Shown in pieces: positions 1-7,669 of a stretch of DNA of 49,884 nt. This DNA comes from Verrucomicrobiota bacterium (lineage in GTDB: Bacteria; Verrucomicrobiota; Verrucomicrobiia; Limisphaerales; UBA9464), in assembly GCA_016871805.1 (NCBI GenBank), contig VHCG01000029.1, forward strand, positions 1 to 49,884. The letters are read 5' to 3'. Below the pieces are notes generated by a model. It made no database searches. It worked only from the letters and a program-made list of their open reading frames with translations, and was not told the origin of the DNA. Numbering within the stretch: position 1 is the stretch's first letter; every line of letters starts with the position of its first letter. The translations under genes and the position numbers were made by a program.

Positions 1-118
1 TTTTCTGGGACTTCAGTGCAGCCACTTCACGTCCGAGTCGACGGACCTCGACCCAGTTGCCATAGCCCCAGAAGCCGACGGCAACGAGACCGGCCCAGGC
101 TGCCCAGTGTGTCTTCAT
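1..118 (-). CDS. N-terminal fragment of a small membrane-anchored hypothetical protein
   Basis: A minus-strand reading frame opens at an ATG whose first base is 118 and stays open to the window edge, giving 39 residues that begin MKTHWAAWAGLVAVGFWGYG. The segment WAAWAGLVAVGFWGY could be a single N-terminal membrane anchor or uncleaved signal, and it is followed by a charged stretch (VEVRRLGREVAALKSQK) that could start a coiled coil. It is divergent from the transporter that begins at 215, leaving 96 bases for both promoters. No clear Shine-Dalgarno sequence is visible. I do not recognise the family, and most of the gene lies outside the window. Confidence 0.45.
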   Translation of the reverse strand, partial: MKTHWAAWAGLVAVGFWGYGNWVEVRRLGREVAALKSQK

Positions 119-214
119 GAAGGAATTCTGGTGACCCACAATCTTTGCCTCGGATCCGGTCCCCATGGCAATCTCCAGCCTCTTCCGGGCGGGTCTGACA
201 GTCCGGATCCGCCC

Positions 215-1195
215 ATGGTGTCGTTTCTCACCCGAAACTGGTTCATCCTGACCCTGCCGCCCGTGATCGCCTTGGCGGCCCTGTTTCCCGGGTTCGGCGC
301 GGACGGCGGCCCGCTGCACCCCGAGGTGTCGACCCGATGGGTGGTGGTCGGGATCTTCCTGCTCCAGGGTCTTTCCCTGCCCTCGACCGCCCTGGCACAG
401 GGTGCCCGGAACTGGCGACTCCACCTGCTGATCCAGTCGGTCACCTTCCTCGTCTTTCCCGGCATCGCCCTCGCTGGCGATGCCCTGGGCGGACGGTTCC
501 TGCCCAACCCGGACCTCCGGATGGGCGTTCTCCTGCTCGGGGTCCTGCCCTCCACCGTGTCCAGCTCGGTGGTGTTCACCCAACAGGCCGGCGGCAATTC
601 CGGGGCCGCCATCTTCAACGCCGCCCTCTCGAACCTGCTCGGACTCCTCGTCACGCCCCTCTGGGTCGCCTGGCTCGCGGCCACCCAGGGCGGGATGGCC
701 CCGGTCACAGGACAGGCCGTGCGGGACATCCTGCTCCTCATGCTGCTCCCGGTCGGGATTGGACAGCTCGTCCGGTGGTTCCGTGAGGGGCCCGTGAAAC
801 AACTCGGGCGGCATCTCGGCACCGCCAGCAGCCTGCTGATCCTCTTCCTCGTCTTCTGCGCCCTCGCGGACTCCATCCACGACGGACTCTGGCGTTCGGC
901 GCATCCGGAGCTCCTGTCGCTGCTTCTCGGGCTCACCTTCGCCCTGTTCGGGCTGATCCTCGGGCTGACGCTGCTGACGGCCCGATGGCTGGGACTTTCC
1001 CGGGAGGACCGGATCACGGCGGCGTTCTGCGCCCCCCAGAAGACGATCGCGGCGGGGATTCCGCTGGCCAAGGCCCTCTTCGGAAGCCACCCCGGCCTCG
1101 GCCTCATCCTGCTCCCCGTGCTGATCTATCACCCGGTCCAGCTCATCCTCTCCGGCATCCTCGCCAATCGATGGCGCAAGCCACCCGGCGCCTAG
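215..1195 (+). CDS. SBF-like (bile acid:sodium symporter superfamily) membrane transporter
   Basis: A multi-spanning inner-membrane protein of 326 residues with about nine to ten hydrophobic segments. It resembles the SBF-like branch (YfeH/PF13593 type) of the bile acid:sodium symporter superfamily. The family features I see are the LLGVLPSTVSSSVVFTQQAG stretch followed by NSGAAIFNAALSNLLG, and the C-terminal AAFCAPQKTIAAGIPLAKAL crossover motif. I chose the ATG at 215 because the hydrophobic N-terminus MVSFLTRNWFILTLPPVIAL starts there; upstream in-frame starts only add a polar, non-homologous leader. The substrate cannot be told from sequence; family members are thought to carry organic anions with sodium. 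It stands alone, divergent from the fragment at the left edge. Confidence 0.8.
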   Translation: MVSFLTRNWFILTLPPVIALAALFPGFGADGGPLHPEVSTRWVVVGIFLLQGLSLPSTALAQGARNWRLHLLIQSVTFLVFPGIALAGDALGGRFLPNPDLRMGVLLLGVLPSTVSSSVVFTQQAGGNSGAAIFNAALSNLLGLLVTPLWVAWLAATQGGMAPVTGQAVRDILLLMLLPVGIGQLVRWFREGPVKQLGRHLGTASSLLILFLVFCALADSIHDGLWRSAHPELLSLLLGLTFALFGLILGLTLLTARWLGLSREDRITAAFCAPQKTIAAGIPLAKALFGSHPGLGLILLPVLIYHPVQLILSGILANRWRKPPGA

Positions 1196-1280
1196 GGGGG
1201 CAGCAACCACCCCACGGGTGGGATCCTGAGCGCCCCGCCTCCCGGGCCACTTTCGGCCGGGGTCTCTCCCCGTCTTGCCT

Positions 1281-1324
1281 CTCCTGTCTTTCCTCCGTGT
1301 CTCCGCGTCGCCGAGTGAGTCCCT
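1281..1324 (+). repeat. Dispersed CTCCGTGTCTCCGCGT-type repeat, copy 1
   Basis: A C/T-rich stretch in the 238-base gap between the transporter and adenine deaminase. It aligns, with one single-base gap and a handful of mismatches, to 21113-21155; both copies end in GTGAGTCCCT. Read on the other strand it has the ACGGAGACACGGAG-like character of intergenic repeats seen in many environmental genomes. The rest of the gap (1196-1280 and 1325-1433) shows no gene or clear terminator. Confidence 0.6.
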
Positions 1325-1433
1325 TCCCCCTCCCGCCGGATCCGGGGTGCTGACCGGACCTGGTGCCCACCGCCGACCCGGCGCACCGCTCTTTGCCCTT
1401 TGATCTCCCTTCCGTCCCGGCAGGCTTCCGGAC

Positions 1434-3083
1434 ATGAAGGATGTTGCCTCGACCCTCGTCGGCCAGGTTGTCGATCTCCACCACCGTCGGGTCTACCCCG
1501 GACGTGTGGAATGGCGACGCGGACGGATCACCCGGATCGTCCCGGATCCGGCCGGCAGGCGGGGACCGCTCCTCCTTCCCGGCTTTGTGGATGCCCACAT
1601 CCATATCGAGAGCTCGCTTCTGCCGCCGTCCGAGTTCGCCCGCCTTGCCGTGGTTCACGGGACCGTGGCGACCGTCTCGGATCCCCACGAGATCGCGAAT
1701 GTCCTCGGCACCCGGGGGGTCGACTACATGGTCCGGGACGGCCGACGCACCCCGCTGAAATTCAACTTCGGAGCCCCGTCCTGCGTCCCGGCCACCCCTT
1801 TTGAAACAGCCGGGGCCACACTGTCCGCCAAGGACGTTGCCAGGCTTCTGAAGCGCCCGGAGATCCGTTATCTGAGCGAGGTGATGAACTTCCCCGGGGC
1901 GCTCTCGAGGGACCCTTCGCTCATGGCGATGATCGATGCCGCGAAGGCGGCCGGGAAACAGGTCGACGGCCACGCGCCGGGACTCCGGGGCGGTCAGGCG
2001 GCCCAGTACGCGGCGGCCGGGATCACCACGGACCACGAGTGCTTCACCCTCGAGGAGGCCACCGACAAGCTGGCCGTCGGGATGAAGATCCTGATCCGCG
2101 AGGGATCGGCCGCCCGGAATTTCGACGCACTCGCCCCGCTCCTGATATCCCATCCCGACCGGGTGATGTTCTGCTGCGACGACCTGCATCCCGACCTGCT
2201 CATCGAGGGACACCTCGATCGTCACATCCGCCGCGCCCTGCGGTTCGGAGCCGATCGCTTCGATGTCCTCCGCTGCGCCTCGGTCAACCCGGTCGAACAC
2301 TACGGCCTCGACGTAGGACTGCTCCGCGAGGGGGATCCTGCGGATTTCGTGGTGGTCGACGCCTGGCGGACCTTCCGGGTGCTCCGGACCTACCTCCGCG
2401 GCGAACTGGTGGCCTCGAACGGACGGTCCCGACTCCCGCGGCTCACTTCAACCACGCCAAACCAGTTCCGGGCGACGCCCCGCAAGGCGGAGGAGTTTGC
2501 CGTACAAGTCCCGGAGAAGTCCGCGAGGACCCTCAATGTCATCGAGGCCCTCAATGGTCAGCTCATCACCCGGCATGTGAAGGACGTCCTGATGATCCGG
2601 GAGAGCCTGTTGGTGACCGATCCCTCGCGAGATCTCCTCAAGATCGCCGTCGTCAACCGCTACGCGCGCAAGGCACCCGTGTCCGTGGGATTCATCCGGG
2701 GCATCGGCCTGAAGCGCGGCGCGATCGCCTCTTCCGTGGCCCACGACTCCCACAACATCGTCGTGGTCGGGGTCGACGACACCTCGATCGCCACCGCCGT
2801 CAACGAGATCGTCGCGCACCGGGGGGGGCTTGCCGGGGTCGATGGACGCCGCCGACTCGTCCTCCCCCTGCCCATCGCGGGACTGATGTCGGATCTGGAC
2901 GGCCGGACGGTTGCCCGTCGCTACACGAGGCTCGACCGGATGGCCAAGCAGCTGGGTTCGCCGCTGGATGCCCCGTTCATGACGCTGTCGTTCATGGCCC
3001 TGCTGGTGATCCCCGACCTGAAGATGAGCGACCTCGGCCTGTTCTCGGCATCCCGGTGGGGATGGTCTCCCGTGGCGGAGTAG
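1434..3083 (+). CDS. ade: Adenine deaminase
   Basis: A cytosolic amidohydrolase-superfamily enzyme that deaminates adenine to hypoxanthine and ammonia in purine salvage. The 549-residue length is in the usual range for bacterial Ade. A short N-terminal beta-sandwich segment is followed by the metal-binding strand GFVDAHIHIESSLLPPSEF (His55 and His57), then VSDPHEIANVLG (about residues 81-91), a later GHAPGL histidine segment, the CCDDLHPDLLIEGHLD segment, and the Ade-specific C-terminal domain (HDSHNIVVVGVDD). The ATG at 1434 gives the normal family N-terminus. It is apparently monocistronic: the next gene is more than 300 bases downstream beyond a repeat region. Confidence 0.95.
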   Translation: MKDVASTLVGQVVDLHHRRVYPGRVEWRRGRITRIVPDPAGRRGPLLLPGFVDAHIHIESSLLPPSEFARLAVVHGTVATVSDPHEIANVLGTRGVDYMVRDGRRTPLKFNFGAPSCVPATPFETAGATLSAKDVARLLKRPEIRYLSEVMNFPGALSRDPSLMAMIDAAKAAGKQVDGHAPGLRGGQAAQYAAAGITTDHECFTLEEATDKLAVGMKILIREGSAARNFDALAPLLISHPDRVMFCCDDLHPDLLIEGHLDRHIRRALRFGADRFDVLRCASVNPVEHYGLDVGLLREGDPADFVVVDAWRTFRVLRTYLRGELVASNGRSRLPRLTSTTPNQFRATPRKAEEFAVQVPEKSARTLNVIEALNGQLITRHVKDVLMIRESLLVTDPSRDLLKIAVVNRYARKAPVSVGFIRGIGLKRGAIASSVAHDSHNIVVVGVDDTSIATAVNEIVAHRGGLAGVDGRRRLVLPLPIAGLMSDLDGRTVARRYTRLDRMAKQLGSPLDAPFMTLSFMALLVIPDLKMSDLGLFSASRWGWSPVAE

Positions 3084-3101
3084 GATCTGGGGCGGAAGGC
3101 C

Positions 3102-3256
3102 GGGACCTGGTCCGACAGGTCCCCATCCCGATCCGCCCGGCGTTGAGGACCGGTGGGGGCAGTTGGGTTCTCCTCATGGGTCGGAGGAACCCGACTCGCC
3201 CTCCAGGTTCGCTCCACCCTCGCGGGTTCAGATGGGGACCTGAGGGACCAGGTCCC
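3102..3256 (+). repeat. MITE-like element bounded by 23-base inverted repeats
   Basis: The 23-base stretches 3102-3124 and 3234-3256 are inverted copies of each other with 21 of 23 positions matching. Each end is itself nearly palindromic: the first has GGGACCTG and CAGGTCCC flanking a six-base loop. The 109 bases between carry no reading frame that looks coding. It sits in the otherwise gene-free stretch 3084-3398. The layout resembles a small non-autonomous repeat, though no transposase is present to support mobility. Confidence 0.6.
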
Positions 3257-3263
3257 TACCAGC

Positions 3264-3296
3264 GTGGGTGCTCCCGCACCCAGTGATGCAGGGCAC
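3264..3296 (+). repeat. Dispersed 33-base repeat (GTGGGTGCTCCC type), copy 1
   Basis: The 33 bases starting GTGGGTGCTCCC and ending AGGGCAC recur in the same orientation at 21031-21063 with two mismatches; weaker similarity continues about 15 bases downstream. It lies eight bases after the inverted-repeat element at 3102-3256. The half GGGTGCTCCCGCACCC can fold into a short hairpin. The rest of the gap to 3398 shows nothing recognisable. Confidence 0.65.
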
Positions 3297-3398
3297 GGCC
3301 TCACCCACCGGATCCACACCGGATCACCCACCTGACCCTATCTATTTCCTGGGAGGATTCGGGTGGGGAGGGCTTGGCGGGGAACGGGGGTCTGCGGA

Positions 3399-4397
3399 AT
3401 GATGACGTCCATGGCTCGCCGGCGTCCTCTGAAATGGCTCCTCATTGCCGTGGGGCTGGTGGTTCTCGTCACGCTGATCCTCGCGGTTGGGATCGGGCTG
3501 TCGCTGAATTCCAAACAGGCCAAACGCTGGCCCACGACCGCGGCCTTCTTCCAGGACATCGCCATCGGCCTGGTCGTGGGACGGATCCCGGAGCACAAGG
3601 TCCTGCCCACCCGCGTCTATGGCACCCGACACGGTCAACCTCTCGTCATCGAGCCGTTCCGGCCGACCGAGACCAACGGCCTAGGTGTGCTGCTGCTGGT
3701 GAGCGGCAGCTGGAAATCCAGCACCAACTCCATCCGTCCGTGGATCCTCGCCCCCCTCCTTCGCCGCGGCTACACGGTCTTCGCGGTCTGCCACTTCTCC
3801 CAACCCGAGGCCACGATCATGGAGATCGTCGACGACATGCATCGGGCGGTCCGGCATGTCCGACACCACGCCCGGGAATTCGGCATCGATCCCGCACGGC
3901 TGGGGGTCACCGGAGGCAGTGCGGGAGGACATCTCAGCCTCATGCTGGCGACCCGGGGCGGGCCGGGAAATCCCGCGGCCTTGGATCCCGTCGACCGTAC
4001 CAGCAGCGCCGTCCAGGCCGTCGCCATCTTCTATCCGGTGACCGACCTCCTCAACCTGGGCACCTCGACCGAGAACCTGGGTGACGGCGGCCCCCCGAAG
4101 AGCTTCGTCCGCGCCTTCGGTCCCGGGGCGACCAACCTCACCCTGTGGAAGGGCATCGGACGGGACACCTCGCCGATCTACCACATCCATTCCAACCTAC
4201 CCCCGACACTGATCTACCACGGGGATGCCGACACCCTGGTCCCCCTGGACCAGTCCCAACGCTACCAGTCCGCGGCCCGCGGTCTCGGCAACGTGGTCTC
4301 GCTCGCCATCCACCCGGGAGGAGGCCACGGCTGGCCGACCATGGTCTGGGACATCGATCACTTCGCGGGGTGGTTCGATGAGCACCTGCGCCGTTGA
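3399..4397 (+). CDS. Membrane-anchored alpha/beta hydrolase (esterase/lipase type)
   Basis: A 332-residue carboxylesterase-like hydrolase. One N-terminal membrane segment (about residues 12-36, LLIAVGLVVLVTLILAVG) anchors it or directs it to the periplasm. The catalytic triad is readable: nucleophile Ser174 in TGGSAGGHLS, Asp278 in HGDADTLVP and His310 in HPGGGHGW, matching the BD-FAE/DUF-type esterase fold. The substrate is unknown. The start is uncertain: ATG codons at 3399, 3402 and 3411 are all in frame and none has a strong ribosome binding site; 3399 is used here. It is followed after 33 bases by hprK on the same strand, so the two may be co-transcribed. Confidence 0.75.
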   Translation: MMTSMARRRPLKWLLIAVGLVVLVTLILAVGIGLSLNSKQAKRWPTTAAFFQDIAIGLVVGRIPEHKVLPTRVYGTRHGQPLVIEPFRPTETNGLGVLLLVSGSWKSSTNSIRPWILAPLLRRGYTVFAVCHFSQPEATIMEIVDDMHRAVRHVRHHAREFGIDPARLGVTGGSAGGHLSLMLATRGGPGNPAALDPVDRTSSAVQAVAIFYPVTDLLNLGTSTENLGDGGPPKSFVRAFGPGATNLTLWKGIGRDTSPIYHIHSNLPPTLIYHGDADTLVPLDQSQRYQSAARGLGNVVSLAIHPGGGHGWPTMVWDIDHFAGWFDEHLRR

Positions 4398-4430
4398 ATG
4401 CGGAGCCGGCCGGGTGCCATCCTCCCCGGC

Positions 4431-5369
4431 ATGAGCACCAGCTCCATCACGGTCGAACGCTTCTACACCGACGTCGGCACCGCACTCGGGCTGAAGCTCC
4501 TCGCCGGTGCCGGAGGGCTCAAGCGTCTGATCCGTGAGCCCACCGTGAACCGACCCGGACTCGCCCTGGCGGGATTCCGACAATACTTCGCACCGAAACG
4601 CGTCCAGGTGCTGGGCAGCGTCGAGACCGCCTACCTGCGGTCGCTCGGCAGGAACGTGTGTGAGGATCGGATCCAGGAGTTCTTCCGGTACAGGATCCCC
4701 TGCGTGGTGCTCTGCCGGGACATCAAGCCGGGCCGACTCCTGGCCGCGGCGGAGGCGTCGGACGTCCCGCTGTTCGGAAGCTCGCTGATCACGATGCAGT
4801 TCATCAGCCGGGCCACCATCGCCCTGGAGAACCTCTTCGCCCCGCGCCAGCAGATCCACGGCGGCATGGTCGATGTCGGCGGCGTCGGCGTCATCGTCCA
4901 GGGCGAGAGCGGCATCGGCAAGAGCGAGGCGGTGATCGGCCTCCTCGAGCGCGGACACAGTCTCATCGCCGACGACGTGGTCTGCCTCTGGATCCAGGAC
5001 GGCACCGAGCTCTACGGCACCGCCAAGGAACTGGGACGCAACCTCATGGAGGTGCGGGGCATCGGCCTCATCGACGTCGCCGCGATGTTCGGGGTGAAGG
5101 CGATCCGCCAGGACATGCGGGTCGACCTCGTCGTCACCCTCAAACGCTGGGAGGACTCGCAGGAGGTCGATCGGCTCGGACTGGAGCTCGAGCATGTCAC
5201 CCTCCTGGGCAATCAGATCCCGCACATGGTGATCCCGGTCCGACCCGGACGCGATCTGGGGGGGCTGATCGAGGTGGCGGCGTACCAGACCAAGCTGCGC
5301 CTGCAGGGCTACCACGCCGCCGCGGAGCTGCAGGATCGGATCGCCCGGAAGATGAAGCAGTCGCTCTGA
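4431..5369 (+). CDS. hprK: HPr kinase/phosphorylase
   Basis: A bifunctional cytosolic enzyme that phosphorylates and dephosphorylates a serine of the phosphocarrier HPr, linking carbon status to regulation. From the ATG at 4431 the protein has 312 residues, the normal length. The N-terminal regulatory domain (about 1-135) precedes the kinase core: the family His in IHGG (His143), Walker A GESGIGKSE (158-166), the acidic catalytic segment SLIADDVV (Asp181/182) and the HprK signature EVRGIGLIDVAAMFG (about 207-221). An earlier in-frame ATG at 4398 directly abuts the esterase stop but adds an unlikely RSRPGAILPG leader. No HPr or other PTS gene lies nearby; the downstream neighbour is selO after six bases. 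Confidence 0.93.
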   Translation: MSTSSITVERFYTDVGTALGLKLLAGAGGLKRLIREPTVNRPGLALAGFRQYFAPKRVQVLGSVETAYLRSLGRNVCEDRIQEFFRYRIPCVVLCRDIKPGRLLAAAEASDVPLFGSSLITMQFISRATIALENLFAPRQQIHGGMVDVGGVGVIVQGESGIGKSEAVIGLLERGHSLIADDVVCLWIQDGTELYGTAKELGRNLMEVRGIGLIDVAAMFGVKAIRQDMRVDLVVTLKRWEDSQEVDRLGLELEHVTLLGNQIPHMVIPVRPGRDLGGLIEVAAYQTKLRLQGYHAAAELQDRIARKMKQSL

Positions 5370-5375
5370 GCCGTG

Positions 5376-6845
5376 ATGTCCACAACAGCATCCCCCACCG
5401 CCGAGGGATGGCGGTTCGACAACTCGTACGCCCGACTCCCCGCACCATTCCACTCCAGGGTCGATCCCACTCCGGTCCCGTCCCCACGACTCCTCGTGTT
5501 CAACCGGGACCTGGCCCTCGTGTTGGGACTCGATCCCGATCGGCTGGATCAGGCCGAAGCCGCCCCGCTCTTCACGGGGAACCGACTGCCGGAGGGCGCC
5601 GAGCCGATCGCGCAGGCCTATGCGGGACACCAGTATGGCAACCTGACCCGGCTCGGCGACGGCCGGGCGATCCTGCTGGGGGAACACCTCACCCCGTCGG
5701 GGCAGCGGGTCGACCTCCAGCTCAAGGGCCCGGGGCCTACACCCTACTCCCGCCGGGGAGACGGTCGTGCAGCCGTCGGCCCCATGCTGCGCGAGTACCT
5801 CATCAGCGAGGCCATGCACCATCTGGGGATTCCGACGACGCGGAGCCTTGCGGTGGCCTCCACGGGGGAACCCGTCTTCCGGGAACGTCCGCTGCCCGGC
5901 GCGGTCCTCACCCGGGTCGCGGCCAGCCACATCCGGGTCGGGACCTTCGAGCTCTTCGCGGCCCTTGGCGACCACGACTCGCTGCGGACCCTGGTCGACT
6001 ACACCCTCAGGCGACACTTCCCGGACCGGGTCGACCTGCCGAACCCGGGTCTCGCCCTGCTGGAGGGGGTCTGCATCCGGCAGGCAACCCTGATCGCCCA
6101 CTGGATGCGGGTGGGGTTCGTGCACGGGGTGATGAACACCGATAACATGGCGCTGTCGGGCGAGACGATCGACTACGGCCCCTGCGCCTTCCTCGACGCC
6201 TACGATCCCGGCACCGTGTTCAGCTCCATCGACCACCAGGGGCGCTACGCCTTTGGCCGGCAGCCTTCGATCGCGTCCTGGAACCTTGCCCGGTTCTCGG
6301 AGGCCCTGTTGCCGATGATCGACTCCAACCCGGAGAGTGCCGTGGAACAGGCCACCGGGGTGCTGGAAGGGTTCACGGGCCGGTTCCGATCCGAATGGCT
6401 GCGGCTGTTCCGGGGTAAGATCGGGCTGACGACGGAGGAACCGGAGGATGCCGTCCTGATCGAGGATCTCCTGGAGGCGATGCGGGGGGCGGGAGCCGAC
6501 TTCACCCGCACCTTCCGGGGTCTCGACCCGGCCGGAACCCCCTCGATCTCCCCATCGGGCATCCCGGAAGCTTGGTACACCCGGTGGAGGGATCGGCTTG
6601 GACGCCAGCCATCGACACCCGACGAGGCCGCGGCCTGCAAGGCGCGCCACAATCCTGCCGTGATCCCGAGGAACCACGGTGTGGAGACGGTTCTGTCCGA
6701 GGCCTCGGACCACGGAAACCTGTCCCCATTCCAGGAGCTGCTCGCGGCCCTGCGGAATCCGTACGAAGACCCCACCACGCCCACCCCCCTTCTTGATCCA
6801 CCGGCGCCGGGAACGCCCCGCTGCCGGACCTTCTGCGGCACCTGA
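5376..6845 (+). CDS. selO: SelO-type protein adenylyltransferase (YdiU/UPF0061 family)
   Basis: SelO proteins are pseudokinase-fold enzymes that transfer AMP from ATP to Ser/Thr/Tyr of target proteins, in bacteria associated with redox homeostasis. Visible family blocks are AYAGHQYGNLTRLGDGRAIL, LKGPGPTPYSRRGDGRAAVG, LREYLISEAMHHLGIPTTRS, TRVAASHIRVGTFE and the metal/catalytic stretch HGVMNTDNMALSGETIDYGP. The C-terminus RCRTFCGT keeps the conserved Cys that forms a regulatory disulfide in the family; there is no selenocysteine. The length, 489 residues from the ATG at 5376, is typical. A GTG three bases earlier is also in frame. It lies six bases behind hprK and is probably translated from the same message. 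Confidence 0.93.
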   Translation: MSTTASPTAEGWRFDNSYARLPAPFHSRVDPTPVPSPRLLVFNRDLALVLGLDPDRLDQAEAAPLFTGNRLPEGAEPIAQAYAGHQYGNLTRLGDGRAILLGEHLTPSGQRVDLQLKGPGPTPYSRRGDGRAAVGPMLREYLISEAMHHLGIPTTRSLAVASTGEPVFRERPLPGAVLTRVAASHIRVGTFELFAALGDHDSLRTLVDYTLRRHFPDRVDLPNPGLALLEGVCIRQATLIAHWMRVGFVHGVMNTDNMALSGETIDYGPCAFLDAYDPGTVFSSIDHQGRYAFGRQPSIASWNLARFSEALLPMIDSNPESAVEQATGVLEGFTGRFRSEWLRLFRGKIGLTTEEPEDAVLIEDLLEAMRGAGADFTRTFRGLDPAGTPSISPSGIPEAWYTRWRDRLGRQPSTPDEAAACKARHNPAVIPRNHGVETVLSEASDHGNLSPFQELLAALRNPYEDPTTPTPLLDPPAPGTPRCRTFCGT

Positions 6846-7159
6846 GGTTCTAGCCCCGACGGGGTGATGCCCCATCGAGGGCTTCGATCGGCCATCACCC
6901 CTCCATCCGTGCAGCCGTACGTCGGGTTCCATCACCGGGTTCCATCACCGGCATCCACGAGTCGGCGGGCACCGGGACAGCAGGCGGTGGAGCACTGCCC
7001 CGTTTGACGGAACCTCGATTGCGGTTACTCATTCCGTGCCAGAAGGGAAAGCCAAGGCGTGCGGTACAGACCGTTGCCTGGCGACCGGCACGGTTGAGAT
7101 CGAAGCCGTTTTCACGAGGTTTACAACGTCTTCCTCGTCCTCCCTTTCAAGGATATCCC
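6846..7159. other. Intergenic region between selO and the small unknown gene
   Basis: No gene is supported in these 314 bases. They hold a short CCCC/GGGG hairpin just after the selO stop (about 6853-6864), two tandem copies of a 13-base unit (6923-6935 and 6936-6948, CGGGTTCCATCAC), and, at the right end, the ribosome binding site AAGGA at about 7149-7153 that serves the gene starting at 7160. A promoter must lie here, but I cannot place it reliably. Confidence 0.5.
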
Positions 7160-7534
7160 ATGAGGTTCAACACCACGACCGCGACCACCACGCCGACCCG
7201 GCCAGGCCACCCGACCGCTTTCGACAGACTCCCCGCCCGGACACCCTCGGCTCGGGTGCGACCCCGGGAAAAACGCCGATGGGACGACCGAGCCCTCGCA
7301 CAGCTTCGACACCGGCTCGTCGCCCTGGCCCTGGCGCAGGTCCAGTCCCTCAGACTGGTCGAACCCATCCGACGGGCGGCCCAAGAGGCCGAAGCGTTGG
7401 CATGGGTGGAGGAATTCCCACTCCTGGTCTTTCCTTGTCTGTTCCAGGAAAAACTGGAGTCGGCCCGCTTCCGAACCCAACGCCAGATGTGGGTCGAGGC
7501 CCGAACCTCCGGCTTCACGACGACCACGGAGTAG
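7160..7534 (+). CDS. Small basic hypothetical protein
   Basis: A 124-residue protein starting MRFNTTTATTTPTRPGH. The ATG at 7160 is preceded by AAGGA with a six-base gap, one of the better ribosome binding sites in the window, and I preferred it to the upstream in-frame GTG-type start at 7004. Residues 1-40 are Thr/Pro/Arg-rich and look disordered. Residues 45-110 look helical and amphipathic (LAQLRHRLVALALAQVQSLR, then AQEAEALAWVEEFPLLVFP). No signal peptide or cysteine pair is present, and I recognise no family. It has its own upstream region and is followed by a hairpin, so it may be a separate transcription unit ahead of pheS. Confidence 0.6.
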   Translation: MRFNTTTATTTPTRPGHPTAFDRLPARTPSARVRPREKRRWDDRALAQLRHRLVALALAQVQSLRLVEPIRRAAQEAEALAWVEEFPLLVFPCLFQEKLESARFRTQRQMWVEARTSGFTTTTE

Positions 7535-7545
7535 GGCGACGGGCG

Positions 7546-7562
7546 CGGGCCGGTTCGGCCCG
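7546..7562 (+). terminator. Hairpin after the small gene, without a T tract
   Basis: A perfect seven-base stem (CGGGCCG / CGGCCCG) with a GTT loop lies 11 bases after the stop of the small gene. No run of T follows, so it may slow or protect the 3' end rather than act as a full intrinsic terminator. Confidence 0.35.
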
Positions 7563-7669
7563 GGGATTGAGCGTCCCGCGATGCGAATCCGGAGGACCGG
7601 GCCTCGGGATGTGATGCGGCAACCGTCCTTCTGCTGGAATCCGGCCTGGATTTCAGGATGATGCCGACC

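Noticed and set aside
1143-2300. A minus-strand frame containing a TRRRGDTEE peptide
   Set aside because: This peptide is a common artefact of reading the dispersed CTCCGTGTCTCC-type repeat; the rest is antisense to adenine deaminase.
4197-6935. A minus-strand open frame of 912 codons opposite hprK and selO
   Set aside because: Both opposite genes have strong family motifs, and the antisense translation is Arg/Gly/Glu-biased with no recognisable fold.
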